Assembly: GCF_002262875.1 (NCBI RefSeq)
Contig: NZ_NKYE01000002.1
Location: forward strand, 310,001 to 374,000
DNA: 64,000 nt
Reading direction: 5' to 3'
Source of the DNA: Amycolatopsis antarctica
GTDB taxonomy: Bacteria > Actinomycetota > Actinomycetes > Mycobacteriales > Pseudonocardiaceae
Below, piece after piece: positions 18,198 to 27,093 of this stretch. The notes beneath the pieces were generated by a model that saw only the letters and a list, made by a program, of their open reading frames with translations, did no database searches and was not told the origin of the DNA. Position 1 is the first letter of the stretch, and the number at the start of each line of letters is the position of its first letter. A program made the translations under genes and the position numbers.

Positions 18198-18841
18198 CGG
18201 GCCACGCTCCACCGCTTCTCGAGGCTGCGCTGCAGCAGGGTCAGGGGGGTCACGAGGATGACGAAGAACAAGGCCACCCAGAGCAGGCCGATCAGCACGC
18301 TGTAGCCGCGCTCGGACAGGTACGCCTGGATCGCGCCCGCCTCGACGACCGAGAAGCCCGCGGCGATCGTCGTGTTCTTCAGCAGCGCGATCAGGGTGCT
18401 GACCATCGGCGGCACCACCGAACGGGTCGCCTGCGGCAGCACCACGTTGCCGAGGATCTGGCCGAACGTGAGTCCCAGGGCCCGGCCCGCCTCGGCCTGG
18501 CCGACCGGCACCGTGTTGATACCCGAGCGGACGACCTCACAGATGAACGCCGCCGTGTAGAGGCTCAGAGCCACGACCGCCGCGGTGAAGAAGGAGATCT
18601 GCACGATCTCCAGAAACTGGAACGCGAACGCGAAGAAGAAGAAAATCAGCGTCAGCGGGGTGTTCCGGAACAGGGTGACGTATGTGGTCGCGACGATACG
18701 GAACACCGGCACCGGACTGACTCGCAACATCGCGAGAAAGGTGCCCAGGATCAGGGCTCCGATGGCCGAGAGCGCGAACAGCTCGATCGTGGTCAGGAAA
18801 CCCGGACCGTACAGGTCGAGGTTGTCTAGCAGGACATCCAT
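18194..18841 (-). CDS. gluC: Glutamate ABC transporter permease GluC
   Basis: A 215-residue permease with about five spans and the conserved EAA loop (GRALGLTFGQILGNVVLPQATRSVVPP) that contacts the ATPase GluA. It lies 99 bp after gluB, behind an intercistronic hairpin, and overlaps gluD by 4 bp. Confidence 0.93.
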   Translation of the reverse strand: MDVLLDNLDLYGPGFLTTIELFALSAIGALILGTFLAMLRVSPVPVFRIVATTYVTLFRNTPLTLIFFFFAFAFQFLEIVQISFFTAAVVALSLYTAAFICEVVRSGINTVPVGQAEAGRALGLTFGQILGNVVLPQATRSVVPPMVSTLIALLKNTTIAAGFSVVEAGAIQAYLSERGYSVLIGLLWVALFFVILVTPLTLLQRSLEKRWSVAR

Positions 18842-18898
18842 GATCTTCCTTGGTGCCTTTTGCGATCGGGGACGAAGATTTCGGACCCGGTACGGAAA

Positions 18899-18925
18899 CC
18901 GGCGGGACGCAAGGCGCCCCGCCGG
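18899..18925. repeat. Intercistronic hairpin between gluB and gluC
   Basis: CCGGCGGG (18899-18906) pairs with CCCGCCGG (18918-18925) across an 11-nt loop, 15 bp after the gluB stop. Such hairpins after binding-protein genes often lower downstream expression or stabilise the upstream message, which would fit the higher need for binding protein than for permease. Confidence 0.6.
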
Positions 18926-18940
18926 CTAGTGTCCGTCGAA

Positions 18941-19828
18941 TCAGTACCGCTCGATGGTCGGCTTCTCCGCGGGAGCGCCCGACTTGCCCAGCGTGTTGTC
19001 GTAGATGGTCTGCCAGGTGCCGTCGTCGATCGAGGCCTGCAGGATGTCGTTCACCTTGTCCCGCAGGGCCTTGTCCTCCTTGGGCAGGCCGATGCCGTAG
19101 GGCTCGTCGGAGAACGGCTCGCCGGCGATCTTGAACTTGTCCGTCTCCTGCGCCGCGTAGCCCTTCAGGATCGCGTCGTCGGTCGTGACCGCGTCGACCT
19201 GGCCCGCGTCGAGCTGCGAGATGCACTGCGAGTACTGCTGGAGCTCGACGATGTTGCCCGGTTCGGTCAGGCCCTCGTCGCGGACCTTCTGGATCGGCGT
19301 CGAGCCGGTGACCGAGCAGACCTTCTTGCCCTTGAGCGTGTCCTTGCCGGTGATGTCGGTGTTGTCCGCCTTCACCAGCAGGCCCTGACCGGCCACGAAG
19401 TACGGGCCCGCGAAGCTGATCTGCTCCTTGCGCTTATCGTTGATCGTGTACGTACCGACGTAGTACTGCACGTCACCGGCGGCGATGGCCTGCTCGCGAC
19501 CGGCCGAGGGAACGGCCTTGTAGTCGATCTTGTCATCGCCGAAGCCGAGCTTCGCCGCGACGAGCTTGGCGATCTCGATGTCGAAGCCGGAGTACTCGTT
19601 GGTCGTCGGGTCCTTGTATCCCAGACCCGGCTGGTCCTCCTTGACGCCGATGGAGACGCGACCCGCGGCCTTCATCTTGTCGAAGGTCGGCGAGCCGGCC
19701 ACCGTGACGTCCTGGGCGGCCTCCTGCTGCGGGGCCGAGCCCTGGTCGGTCGGGCTGCCTTCCTTGCCGCAGGCGGTCAGGGCAAGGCTGCCCACCATCA
19801 GTCCGACCGCAAGGGTGCGGATCCTCAT
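18941..19828 (-). CDS. gluB: Glutamate-binding lipoprotein GluB
   Basis: A 295-residue solute-binding protein of family 3. The signal peptide ends in lipobox LTAC with Cys at about 20, so it is lipid-anchored outside the membrane. Ligand-binding features include GRVSIGVKEDQPGLGY, the segment EYSGFDIEIAK and the hinge region. The start is ATG 19828 with GGGAGAG upstream; the longer frame start at 19861 lacks a ribosome site. Captures glutamate for GluCD. Confidence 0.94.
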   Translation of the reverse strand: MRIRTLAVGLMVGSLALTACGKEGSPTDQGSAPQQEAAQDVTVAGSPTFDKMKAAGRVSIGVKEDQPGLGYKDPTTNEYSGFDIEIAKLVAAKLGFGDDKIDYKAVPSAGREQAIAAGDVQYYVGTYTINDKRKEQISFAGPYFVAGQGLLVKADNTDITGKDTLKGKKVCSVTGSTPIQKVRDEGLTEPGNIVELQQYSQCISQLDAGQVDAVTTDDAILKGYAAQETDKFKIAGEPFSDEPYGIGLPKEDKALRDKVNDILQASIDDGTWQTIYDNTLGKSGAPAEKPTIERY

Positions 19829-19883
19829 GTGCACTCTCCCGCTTTCTGGTTGCGACGGCACGGAAACCCGCGCCGCGGATCTC

Positions 19884-20639
<756 letters not shown>

Positions 20640-20876
20640 CTGGCCTCCAGTTGGCGAGCTGCTCGGGGCATAGCTGTATTTCGGTGACTCCGGGCATCTA
20701 ACACCGAACGACGCACCGGGAGGTCGTAATGGATCAAAACGCAACCTACGTGTCACCCGATGTAGGACCGATGGCCCCCCGGATGGCCGTAGGCGGGGTC
20801 ACTGTAGCGGGGCGACCGGCACGCACGGTGCCCGAGGGCGGTGCCGCAGCTGGTGGCACCCGGGTGGCACCATGAG

Positions 20877-20882
20877 TAGCAT
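20877..20882 (+). promoter_or_regulatory. Leaderless -10 element of mazE
   Basis: TAGCAT lies exactly 7 nt before GTG 20890, with no Shine-Dalgarno sequence for either candidate start. This decides in favour of the GTG as first codon and predicts that transcription starts on it. Confidence 0.55.
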
Positions 20883-20889
20883 TGACCCT

Positions 20890-21129
20890 GTGAAACTGAG
20901 CGTGAGCCTGGCCGAGGACGATGTGGCGTTCATCGACGACTACGCCGCGCGAGCGGACATCCGATCCCGCTCCGCGGTCATCCAGCGTGCCGTCGACCTA
21001 CTGCGCACCGCACAGCTCGAGGATGCCTACGGCGCCGCCTGGGACGAGTGGACGGACGAGGGCGAGCAGGCCTGGGACGCCGCGACCGGCGACGGGATCG
21101 CCGGCCACGCGCACGCCGGCATCCGCTGA
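20890..21129 (+). CDS. mazE: Ribbon-helix-helix antitoxin (MazE-like)
   Basis: A 79-residue protein beginning MKLSVSLAEDDVAFIDDYA, the N-terminal strand of a ribbon-helix-helix DNA-binding fold (about 1-45), followed by an acidic tail (about 46-79) of the kind that wraps the toxin. GTG 20890 is preferred over ATG 20872 because the fold begins there and a -10 hexamer lies 7 nt upstream. Its stop overlaps the toxin ATG (TGATG). It should neutralise the toxin and repress its own promoter. Confidence 0.85.
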   Translation: MKLSVSLAEDDVAFIDDYAARADIRSRSAVIQRAVDLLRTAQLEDAYGAAWDEWTDEGEQAWDAATGDGIAGHAHAGIR

Positions 21130-21476
21130 TGCGCCGCAGCGACATCCGCATGGTCGACCTCGAACCGGTGCGCGGCTCGGAAGCGGACAAGACCCGCCCG
21201 GCGGTGATCGTCAGCAACGACGGGGCGAACGCGGTCGCCGCCCGGCGCGGGCGCGGGGTCGTCACCGTCGTCCCGGTCACCTCGAACGTGACCAGCGTCT
21301 ACCCGTTCCAGGTGCTGCTGCCCGCGCAGGACTGCGGTCTGGCCCTCGACTCCAAGGCGCAGGCCGAACAGGTGCGCTCGGTCTCGGTGGGCCGGGTCGG
21401 GCGGCGCGCGGGGCGCGTCCCGCCCGCGCTCATGCACCGCCTCGACGATGCCCTCCGCCTCCACCTCGGGCTCTGA
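21129..21476 (+). CDS. mazF: MazF/PemK-type mRNA interferase toxin
   Basis: A 115-residue protein with the family N-terminus (MVDLEPVRGSEADKTRPAVIV), the TRPAVIVSND signature and VTVVPVTSN. Homologues cleave mRNA at short sequence motifs. Coupled to the antitoxin by overlapping stop and start codons. The segment SKAQAEQVRSVSVGRVG is the conserved C-terminal half. Active-site residues appear intact. Confidence 0.92.
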   Translation: MRRSDIRMVDLEPVRGSEADKTRPAVIVSNDGANAVAARRGRGVVTVVPVTSNVTSVYPFQVLLPAQDCGLALDSKAQAEQVRSVSVGRVGRRAGRVPPALMHRLDDALRLHLGL

Positions 21477-21595
21477 GCGCGAACCCCGGGCGGACGGGCC
21501 CCACTCCCGGTCGCGGCCAGCGTCCGGCCGCCCGGGCAGGGGGCATACCCTGAGGGTTCACGGTTTCAGGCTGTCAGGCGATGCGGGAGTAACGG

Positions 21596-23065
21596 GTGAG
21601 CCGGAGTTACCAGATCCGCACCCTCGGGTGCCAGATGAACGTGCACGACTCCGAGCGGCTCGCGGGCGGGCTCGAAGAGGCGGGATACGTCCCCGCGGGC
21701 GACGAGGCCGCGGACGTGGTCGTGTTCAACACCTGCGCGGTCCGGGAGAACGCCGACAACAAGCTCTACGGCCAGCTCGGGCACCTGCGCCCGGCGAAGG
21801 ACGCCAAGCCCGGCATGCAGATCGCCGTCGGCGGCTGCCTGGCGCAGAAGGACCGCGGCGAGATCGTCAAGCGTGCCCCCTGGGTGGACGTCGTGTTCGG
21901 CACGCACAACATCGGTTCGCTGCCCACCCTGCTCGAACGGGCCCGGCACAACGCCGAGGCCGAGGTGGAGATCCTCGAGTCGCTGGAGACGTTCCCCTCG
22001 ACGCTGCCTGCCCGGCGCGACTCCGCGCACTCCGGCTGGGTGTCGATCTCGGTGGGGTGCAACAACACCTGCACGTTCTGCATCGTGCCCGCGCTGCGCG
22101 GCAAGGAGCGCGACCGCCGCCCCGGAGACATCCTCGCCGAGGTCGAGGCGCTCGTGGGGGAGGGTGTGCTGGAGGTGACCCTGCTGGGGCAGAACGTCAA
22201 CTCCTACGGAGTGGAGTTCGGCGACCGGCAGGCCTTCGGCAAGCTGCTGCGTGCCTGTGGTGGCGTCGAGGGCCTTGAGCGCGTCCGGTTCACCTCGCCG
22301 CACCCGGCCTCGTTCACCGAGGACGTCATCGACGCAATGGCCGAGACGCCGAACGCCTGCCACCAGTTGCACATGCCGCTGCAGTCCGGTTCCGACAAGG
22401 TGCTCAAGGACATGCGCCGCTCCTACCGGTCCGAGCGTTTCCTGTCCATTGTGGACAAAGTGCGGGCCGCGATGCCGGACGCCGCGCTCACCACCGACAT
22501 CATCGTCGGTTTCCCCGGCGAGACCGAGAAGGACTTCGAGCAGACCCTCGAGGTGGTCCGGCGGGCCCGGTTCTCCAGTGCCTTCACCTTCCAGTACTCG
22601 AAACGGCCCGGCACGCCCGCCGCGGAGATGGACGGCCAGCTTCCGAAGCCGGTCGTGCAGGAGCGTTACGAACGACTGGTCCGGTTACAGAACGAGATCT
22701 CCTGGGAAGAGAACAAGAAACTCCTCGGACGCACGGTCGAACTGCTCGTGGCCACCGGCGAGGGACGCAAGGACGCCGCCACCGACCGGATGAGCGGCCG
22801 GGCCCGGGACGGGCGGCTGGTGCACTTCGTCCCCGTCGGCGCCGCGGTGGACACCGCCGTCCGGCCGGGCGACGTCGTCGAGACCGCCATCACCTACGCC
22901 GCACCGCACCACCTCGTCGCCGACGGGGATCTGACGACCCACCGGCGCACCAGGGCGGGTGACAACGCCGAGGCCGGCCTGCGTCCCAGAACCGACGGTG
23001 TCGGGCTGGGCCTGCCCTCGTTCGGCGCGCCCGCACCGCTGCCCGTCGCGGGAGGATGTGCCTGA
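21596..23065 (+). CDS. miaB: tRNA-2-methylthio-N6-dimethylallyladenosine synthase MiaB
   Basis: A 489-residue radical-SAM methylthiotransferase modifying i6A37 of tRNAs reading U-starting codons, after MiaA. N-terminal MTTase domain with three cluster Cys ([22 protein letters not shown]), radical SAM motif CNNTCTFC and a C-terminal TRAM domain. The extension past TRAM (about 445-489) is variable. GTG 21596 has GGGAG upstream. The stop overlaps the start of the next gene. Confidence 0.97.
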   Translation: MSRSYQIRTLGCQMNVHDSERLAGGLEEAGYVPAGDEAADVVVFNTCAVRENADNKLYGQLGHLRPAKDAKPGMQIAVGGCLAQKDRGEIVKRAPWVDVVFGTHNIGSLPTLLERARHNAEAEVEILESLETFPSTLPARRDSAHSGWVSISVGCNNTCTFCIVPALRGKERDRRPGDILAEVEALVGEGVLEVTLLGQNVNSYGVEFGDRQAFGKLLRACGGVEGLERVRFTSPHPASFTEDVIDAMAETPNACHQLHMPLQSGSDKVLKDMRRSYRSERFLSIVDKVRAAMPDAALTTDIIVGFPGETEKDFEQTLEVVRRARFSSAFTFQYSKRPGTPAAEMDGQLPKPVVQERYERLVRLQNEISWEENKKLLGRTVELLVATGEGRKDAATDRMSGRARDGRLVHFVPVGAAVDTAVRPGDVVETAITYAAPHHLVADGDLTTHRRTRAGDNAEAGLRPRTDGVGLGLPSFGAPAPLPVAGGCA

Positions 23066-23574
23066 TGCCGGACACCACCGGGGGCCACGAAGCCAGGTCC
23101 GAGGCGGACGCCGCGACCGACGTGGACGGGCTCGCCGCCGAGATCGACCAGGTCGGTGCGCGCACCGCCCGCACGGTCGTCCTCGGTCAGCAGCGCGCGG
23201 TCACCATCGCGCTCGCCGTGCTGCTGCTCGTCGCCGGCCTGCTGCTGCCATGGGTGGGCGAGATCTCCGGCTGGCAGGTGCTGGTCACCGGCGACGGCGG
23301 CGCGATCCCGCGACTGTTCGCCGCCACGGCCACCCTCGTCGGCGTGGTCGGCTCCGTGCTCGCACTGCTCACCCGGCGCTGGTGGCTCACCTGGGTGGGC
23401 GCGGTCGGCGGCTGGTTCGCCTCCGTCGACGGCATGCTCGCCGTGTGGTCGCAGCAGTCCTCGGCGGCCACCGGCACGGTCGGCGGCGGTCCGGGTGCCG
23501 GCATGATCCTGTCCATCATCGCGATGGTCGTGCTGGCCGTGCTGTGGATGCGCACCGCCTGGTCCCGGACGTGA
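23065..23574 (+). CDS. Four-span membrane protein downstream of miaB (Rv2732c position)
   Basis: A 169-residue protein with an acidic cytosolic N-terminus (about 1-45) and four hydrophobic segments (about 48-66, 81-102, 107-125, 144-162). ATG 23065 overlaps the miaB stop and has GGAGG 9 nt upstream; an ATG at 23056 is too close to that site. The order miaB, membrane protein, DUF349 protein matches mycobacteria. Function unknown. Confidence 0.85.
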   Translation: MPDTTGGHEARSEADAATDVDGLAAEIDQVGARTARTVVLGQQRAVTIALAVLLLVAGLLLPWVGEISGWQVLVTGDGGAIPRLFAATATLVGVVGSVLALLTRRWWLTWVGAVGGWFASVDGMLAVWSQQSSAATGTVGGGPGAGMILSIIAMVVLAVLWMRTAWSRT

Positions 23575-23575
23575 A

Positions 23576-23608
23576 CCGGCCCGGGCCGCGGACGCGCACC
23601 CGGGCCGG
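23576..23608. terminator. Bidirectional terminator between convergent genes
   Basis: CCGGCCCGGG (23576-23585) pairs with CCCGGGCCGG (23599-23608) across a 13-nt loop. It sits in the 51-bp gap between two convergent stops. Confidence 0.75.
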
Positions 23609-23625
23609 ACACCACACTCACCCGC

Positions 23626-24945
23626 TCAGCGGTCGGCGACCGCCTGCTCCGCGGCGGCCATCCACTCGCGCCACTGCGCCGCCTGCTCCTCGGCCTGCTT
23701 CGCCCGTCGCTCGTCGCCGGCCGCACGCGCCTTCTCCGCCTGCGACTCGAACTGCTCGACCCGCTCCCTGAACTGCGCCGCGCGCGCCTGCGCCTCCGGG
23801 TCCGAGCGGCGCCACTTGGACTCCTCCGCCGAGCGGACCTTGTCCTGCACCGCCTTGAGCCTGCCGTCCAGATCCCGGATGCGTTCGCGAGGCACCTTGC
23901 CGATCTCGTCCCAGCGCTCCTGGATCCGGCGAAGCTGCGCCTTCGCGGCGTCCAGGTTCGCCGCCGGATCGATCTTCTCCGCCTCACCCAGAAGTTCCTC
24001 CTTCTGGGTGGCGTTGCCCGCGAACTCGGCGTCCCGCTCGGAGAACGCCTCGGAACGGTGGGCGAAGAACACGTCCTGGGCGGCCCGGAAGCGCTGCCAG
24101 AGCGCGTCGTCGCTGTCCTTGGGGGCCCGGCCGGCAGCTTTCCACTCGGCCATCAGGTCCTTGTACCGCCCGGCCGTCGTCCCCCAGTCGGTGGAGCCGG
24201 AGATCGCCTCCGCCTCCGCGATCAGCTCCTCCTTGCGGCTCTTCGCCGCCGCCCGCTGCTTGTCCAGTTCGGCGAAGTGCGAACCGCGACGGCGATTGAA
24301 CCCCTCACGCGCCTTGGAGAAACGCTTCCACAGCTCATCGTCGGTCTTGCGGTCGACGCCCTTGATCGTCTTCCACTCGTCGAGGATGGCGCGCAGCCGG
24401 TCGCCCGCGACCTTCCACTGCGTCGACTCGGCGGCGATCTTCTCCGCCTCCTCGGCCAGTGCCTGCTTCTGCCCGACCGCGGCGGTACGGGCCTGCTCGC
24501 GTTCCTGCTTCGCGTTGGCCAGGGACCGTTCGGCGTGGGCGACCACATGGTCCGCCCTGGCCCGCAGTGCGGCGAGGTCGCCGACGACGGCGGCGTCGGC
24601 CAGTCCGTCCCGCAGGTGGGTCGCACTGTGCAGCGACTGCTTGGGATCGCCGCTGCCCGCCGACAGCCGCGTTTCCAGCAACTCGACCTCGGTACGCAGA
24701 TCGTCGAAGCGGCGGGCGAAGTGCAGCAGCCCCTCCTCCGGCGAGCCGGCCTGCCAGACGCCGACCGCGCGCTCGCCGTCGGTCGTCCGGACGTAGACGT
24801 TGCCCTCCCCGTCCACCCGCCCCCAGCGGTCCGGGTGCGGCTCGGCCTGCGGCACCGGGGGCGCGGCGTGCGTGCCGCCGACCGCGTGCGGGACCGGGTG
24901 GGGTGCCGGGGCACCGGTACCACTGGGCGTGTTCTGCTCGGCCAT
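23626..24945 (-). CDS. DUF349 coiled-coil protein
   Basis: A 439-residue protein made mostly of long charged helices. At least three DUF349-type repeats are visible, each with a W..VGDRL/LM.EWK.AG.. pattern (about 185-250, 255-320, 325-390). An N-terminal proline-rich stretch and a small domain with GRVDGEGNVYVRTTDGER precede them. ATG 24945 has AAGGAG upstream; longer frames up to 25065 lack one. Homologue of Rv2731; cellular role unknown. Confidence 0.88.
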   Translation of the reverse strand: MAEQNTPSGTGAPAPHPVPHAVGGTHAAPPVPQAEPHPDRWGRVDGEGNVYVRTTDGERAVGVWQAGSPEEGLLHFARRFDDLRTEVELLETRLSAGSGDPKQSLHSATHLRDGLADAAVVGDLAALRARADHVVAHAERSLANAKQEREQARTAAVGQKQALAEEAEKIAAESTQWKVAGDRLRAILDEWKTIKGVDRKTDDELWKRFSKAREGFNRRRGSHFAELDKQRAAAKSRKEELIAEAEAISGSTDWGTTAGRYKDLMAEWKAAGRAPKDSDDALWQRFRAAQDVFFAHRSEAFSERDAEFAGNATQKEELLGEAEKIDPAANLDAAKAQLRRIQERWDEIGKVPRERIRDLDGRLKAVQDKVRSAEESKWRRSDPEAQARAAQFRERVEQFESQAEKARAAGDERRAKQAEEQAAQWREWMAAAEQAVADR

Positions 24946-25215
24946 CGCCGGCTCCTTCTGCCTGTCAGCCCGCCGGCGGCGGGCGCCCCACCCGAGGGTG
25001 CGGCCGGGTCGTGCTCGGTGGTGTTTCGGTGTCGTCGGGACGCTCGCGCCCCTGACGGCATTCAAACAGGTCAGCGCCTTCGGTGGTACTCCGGCGCGCG
25101 ATCACCGGCCACCGGTAGCCTCGCTCCACGTGATCGTGCGAGCCCAGGAGACACTCCGACGACCGGAGTCCGGCCCGGTGACGGCACGGGCCGGGATGTC
25201 CGGGCGGGTCCCCGG

Positions 25216-26118
25216 ATGACCCGGCCGGTGGCCGTCGTCGGCCCCACCGCGACCGGTAAGACCGCGCTCGGCGTCGAACTCGCGCTGGCCCTCGGCGGTG
25301 AGGTGGTCAACGCCGACGCCATGCAGCTCTACCGGGGTATGGACATCGGCACGGCCAAGGCGACCCCCGGCGAACGCCGCGGCGTGCCGCACCACCTGCT
25401 CGACGTACTGGGCGTCACCGAGACCGCGTCGGTCGCGGCGTACCAGCGGCACACCCGCGCCGTCGTCGAGGGCCTGCTCGCGGCGGGCACCGTGCCGGTG
25501 CTGGTCGGCGGATCCGGGCTGTACGTGCAGGCCGTACTCGACGACCTGCGCTTCCCCGGCACCGACGAGGCCGTGCGCGCCCGGCTGTCCGCCGAGGCCG
25601 ACGCGCTCGGCTCCGGCGCGCTGCACGAGCGGCTCGCCGTGCTCGACCCCGCCGCGGCCGCCGCGATCCTGCCGTCGAACGCGCGCCGGATCGTGCGGGC
25701 ACTGGAGGTCCTCGAGATCACCGGTGAACCGTTCTCCGCGAACCTGCCGGTGCCGGGACCCGCCCGGTACGGCGCCGTGCTGATCGGTGTCGACCGCGAG
25801 GTGACCGAGCTCGACGCGCGGGTCGACCTGCGGGTGCGGCGCATGTTCGCGGACGGGCTCGCCGAGGAGGTCCGCACACTCGAGGAGGCCGGCCTGCGCC
25901 GGGGCACCACCGCTGCCCGGGCACTGGGCTACCAGCAGGTGCTGCGCGTCTTCGACGGCGAGGGCGATCTGGCCGAGGCGGCGACCGCGACCGCGCGGGC
26001 CACCCGCCGTTTCGTCCGCCGCCAGCGATCGTGGTTCCGCCGGGACGAGCGGATCCGCTGGTTCGACGGTGCCGCGGACGGCCTGACCGGACGCGTCCTC
26101 GACGCGCTCAGCACGTAA
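25216..26118 (+). CDS. miaA: tRNA dimethylallyltransferase MiaA
   Basis: A 300-residue enzyme that prenylates A37 of tRNAs, providing the substrate of MiaB. P-loop VVGPTATGKTALGVELA, the DAMQLYRGMDIGTAK substrate motif, VGGSGLYVQAVLD and the C-terminal RFVRRQRSWFRRD are present. ATG 25216 directly precedes the conserved start; no clear ribosome site is visible. Its TAA lies within the putative dapF -10 element. Confidence 0.96.
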   Translation: MTRPVAVVGPTATGKTALGVELALALGGEVVNADAMQLYRGMDIGTAKATPGERRGVPHHLLDVLGVTETASVAAYQRHTRAVVEGLLAAGTVPVLVGGSGLYVQAVLDDLRFPGTDEAVRARLSAEADALGSGALHERLAVLDPAAAAAILPSNARRIVRALEVLEITGEPFSANLPVPGPARYGAVLIGVDREVTELDARVDLRVRRMFADGLAEEVRTLEEAGLRRGTTAARALGYQQVLRVFDGEGDLAEAATATARATRRFVRRQRSWFRRDERIRWFDGAADGLTGRVLDALST

Positions 26119-26121
26119 CCT
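26116..26121 (+). promoter_or_regulatory. Leaderless -10 element of dapF, overlapping the miaA stop
   Basis: TAACCT lies exactly 7 nt before the dapF ATG; its TAA is the miaA stop codon. No Shine-Dalgarno sequence is present. Pattern inference. Confidence 0.55.
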
Positions 26122-26128
26122 TGGGTGC

Positions 26129-26980
26129 ATGGGCGGTATCGAATTCCTCAAGGGACACGGCACACAGAACGACTTCGTCCTGCTGCCCGACATAGACGGA
26201 CGACTGGACCTCACCCCGAGCCGGGTGGCGACGCTGTGCGATCGCCGGGCCGGCCTCGGCGCGGACGGGGTGCTGCGTGTGGTCCGCACCGCGGCCCTCG
26301 GCGAGCAGGGTGGCGCCGGGCGGGACGGTGCCGGGCCGGGCGCCGAGTGGTTCATGGACTACCGCAACGCGGACGGCTCGATCGCCGAGATGTGCGGCAA
26401 CGGCGTGCGGGTCTTCGCCCGCTACCTCGTCGACGCAGGCCTGGTCACCGCCGACGAGTTCGCCGTGGCCACCAGGGCCGGCGAGCGACTGGTCCGTGCC
26501 CACCCGGACGGCTCGGTGACCGTCCACATGGGACCGGCCACGGTCACCGGCAGTTCGGTCACCACGGTCGGCGGCCGGGAGTTCTCCGGTGTCGCCGTGA
26601 ACGTGGGAAATCCACACCTGGTGTCCTTCACCGACGGGGACGTGGACACCCTCGATCTCGGCGAGGCCCCGGTCTACGACACGGACTTCTTCCCGCACGG
26701 GGTGAACCTGGAGTTCGTCGACACGACGGGCCCCGCCTCGCTGCGGATGCGGGTGTTCGAACGTGGCGTGGGGGAGACCCGGGCCTGCGGCACCGGCACC
26801 GTCGCGGCCGTGGCGGCGACCCTGCACCTGGCCGGTACCGACACCGGTGAATCCACTGTGGACATTCTCGGTGGCACCGTCGCGGTGACCGTCGGGTCCG
26901 GGGAGTCCACGCTCACCGGGTCGGCGGTACTGGTGGCCAGGGGCGAACTCGACACCCGCTGGTGGGACGACGCGGGCTGA
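26129..26980 (+). CDS. dapF: Diaminopimelate epimerase
   Basis: A 283-residue cofactor-free epimerase converting LL- to meso-diaminopimelate for lysine and peptidoglycan. Catalytic cysteines lie in AEMCGNGVR and TRACGTGT; the N-terminal KGHGTQNDFVLL and VNVGNPHLV motifs are present. It starts 10 nt after miaA with no ribosome site and is probably leaderless. It supplies the amino acid that MurE (also in this window) adds to the cell wall precursor. Confidence 0.96.
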   Translation: MGGIEFLKGHGTQNDFVLLPDIDGRLDLTPSRVATLCDRRAGLGADGVLRVVRTAALGEQGGAGRDGAGPGAEWFMDYRNADGSIAEMCGNGVRVFARYLVDAGLVTADEFAVATRAGERLVRAHPDGSVTVHMGPATVTGSSVTTVGGREFSGVAVNVGNPHLVSFTDGDVDTLDLGEAPVYDTDFFPHGVNLEFVDTTGPASLRMRVFERGVGETRACGTGTVAAVAATLHLAGTDTGESTVDILGGTVAVTVGSGESTLTGSAVLVARGELDTRWWDDAG

Positions 26981-27007
26981 GGCGTCTCGATCCGCTGATC
27001 CCCGTCA

Positions 27008-27033
27008 CCGGACTTCCGCGCGCGCAAGTCCGG
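27008..27033. terminator. Probable terminator between dapF and the MFS gene
   Basis: CCGGACTT (27008-27015) pairs with AAGTCCGG (27026-27033) across a GC-rich 10-nt loop, between two convergent genes. Confidence 0.6.
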
Positions 27034-27093
27034 CCGTCGCGGAGACCGGTCCACGCCACGGCCCCAGCCCGCGAGCCGGGCCCGTCCGTCGAG

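Noticed and set aside
22450..22458. DnaA box (TTGTCCACA on the minus strand) inside miaB
   Set aside because: Within coding sequence (Ile-Val-Asp-Lys codons) with no partner nearby; likely chance.
24058..25215. Plus-strand extension of miaA upstream
   Set aside because: Antisense to the DUF349 gene; family similarity starts at ATG 25216.
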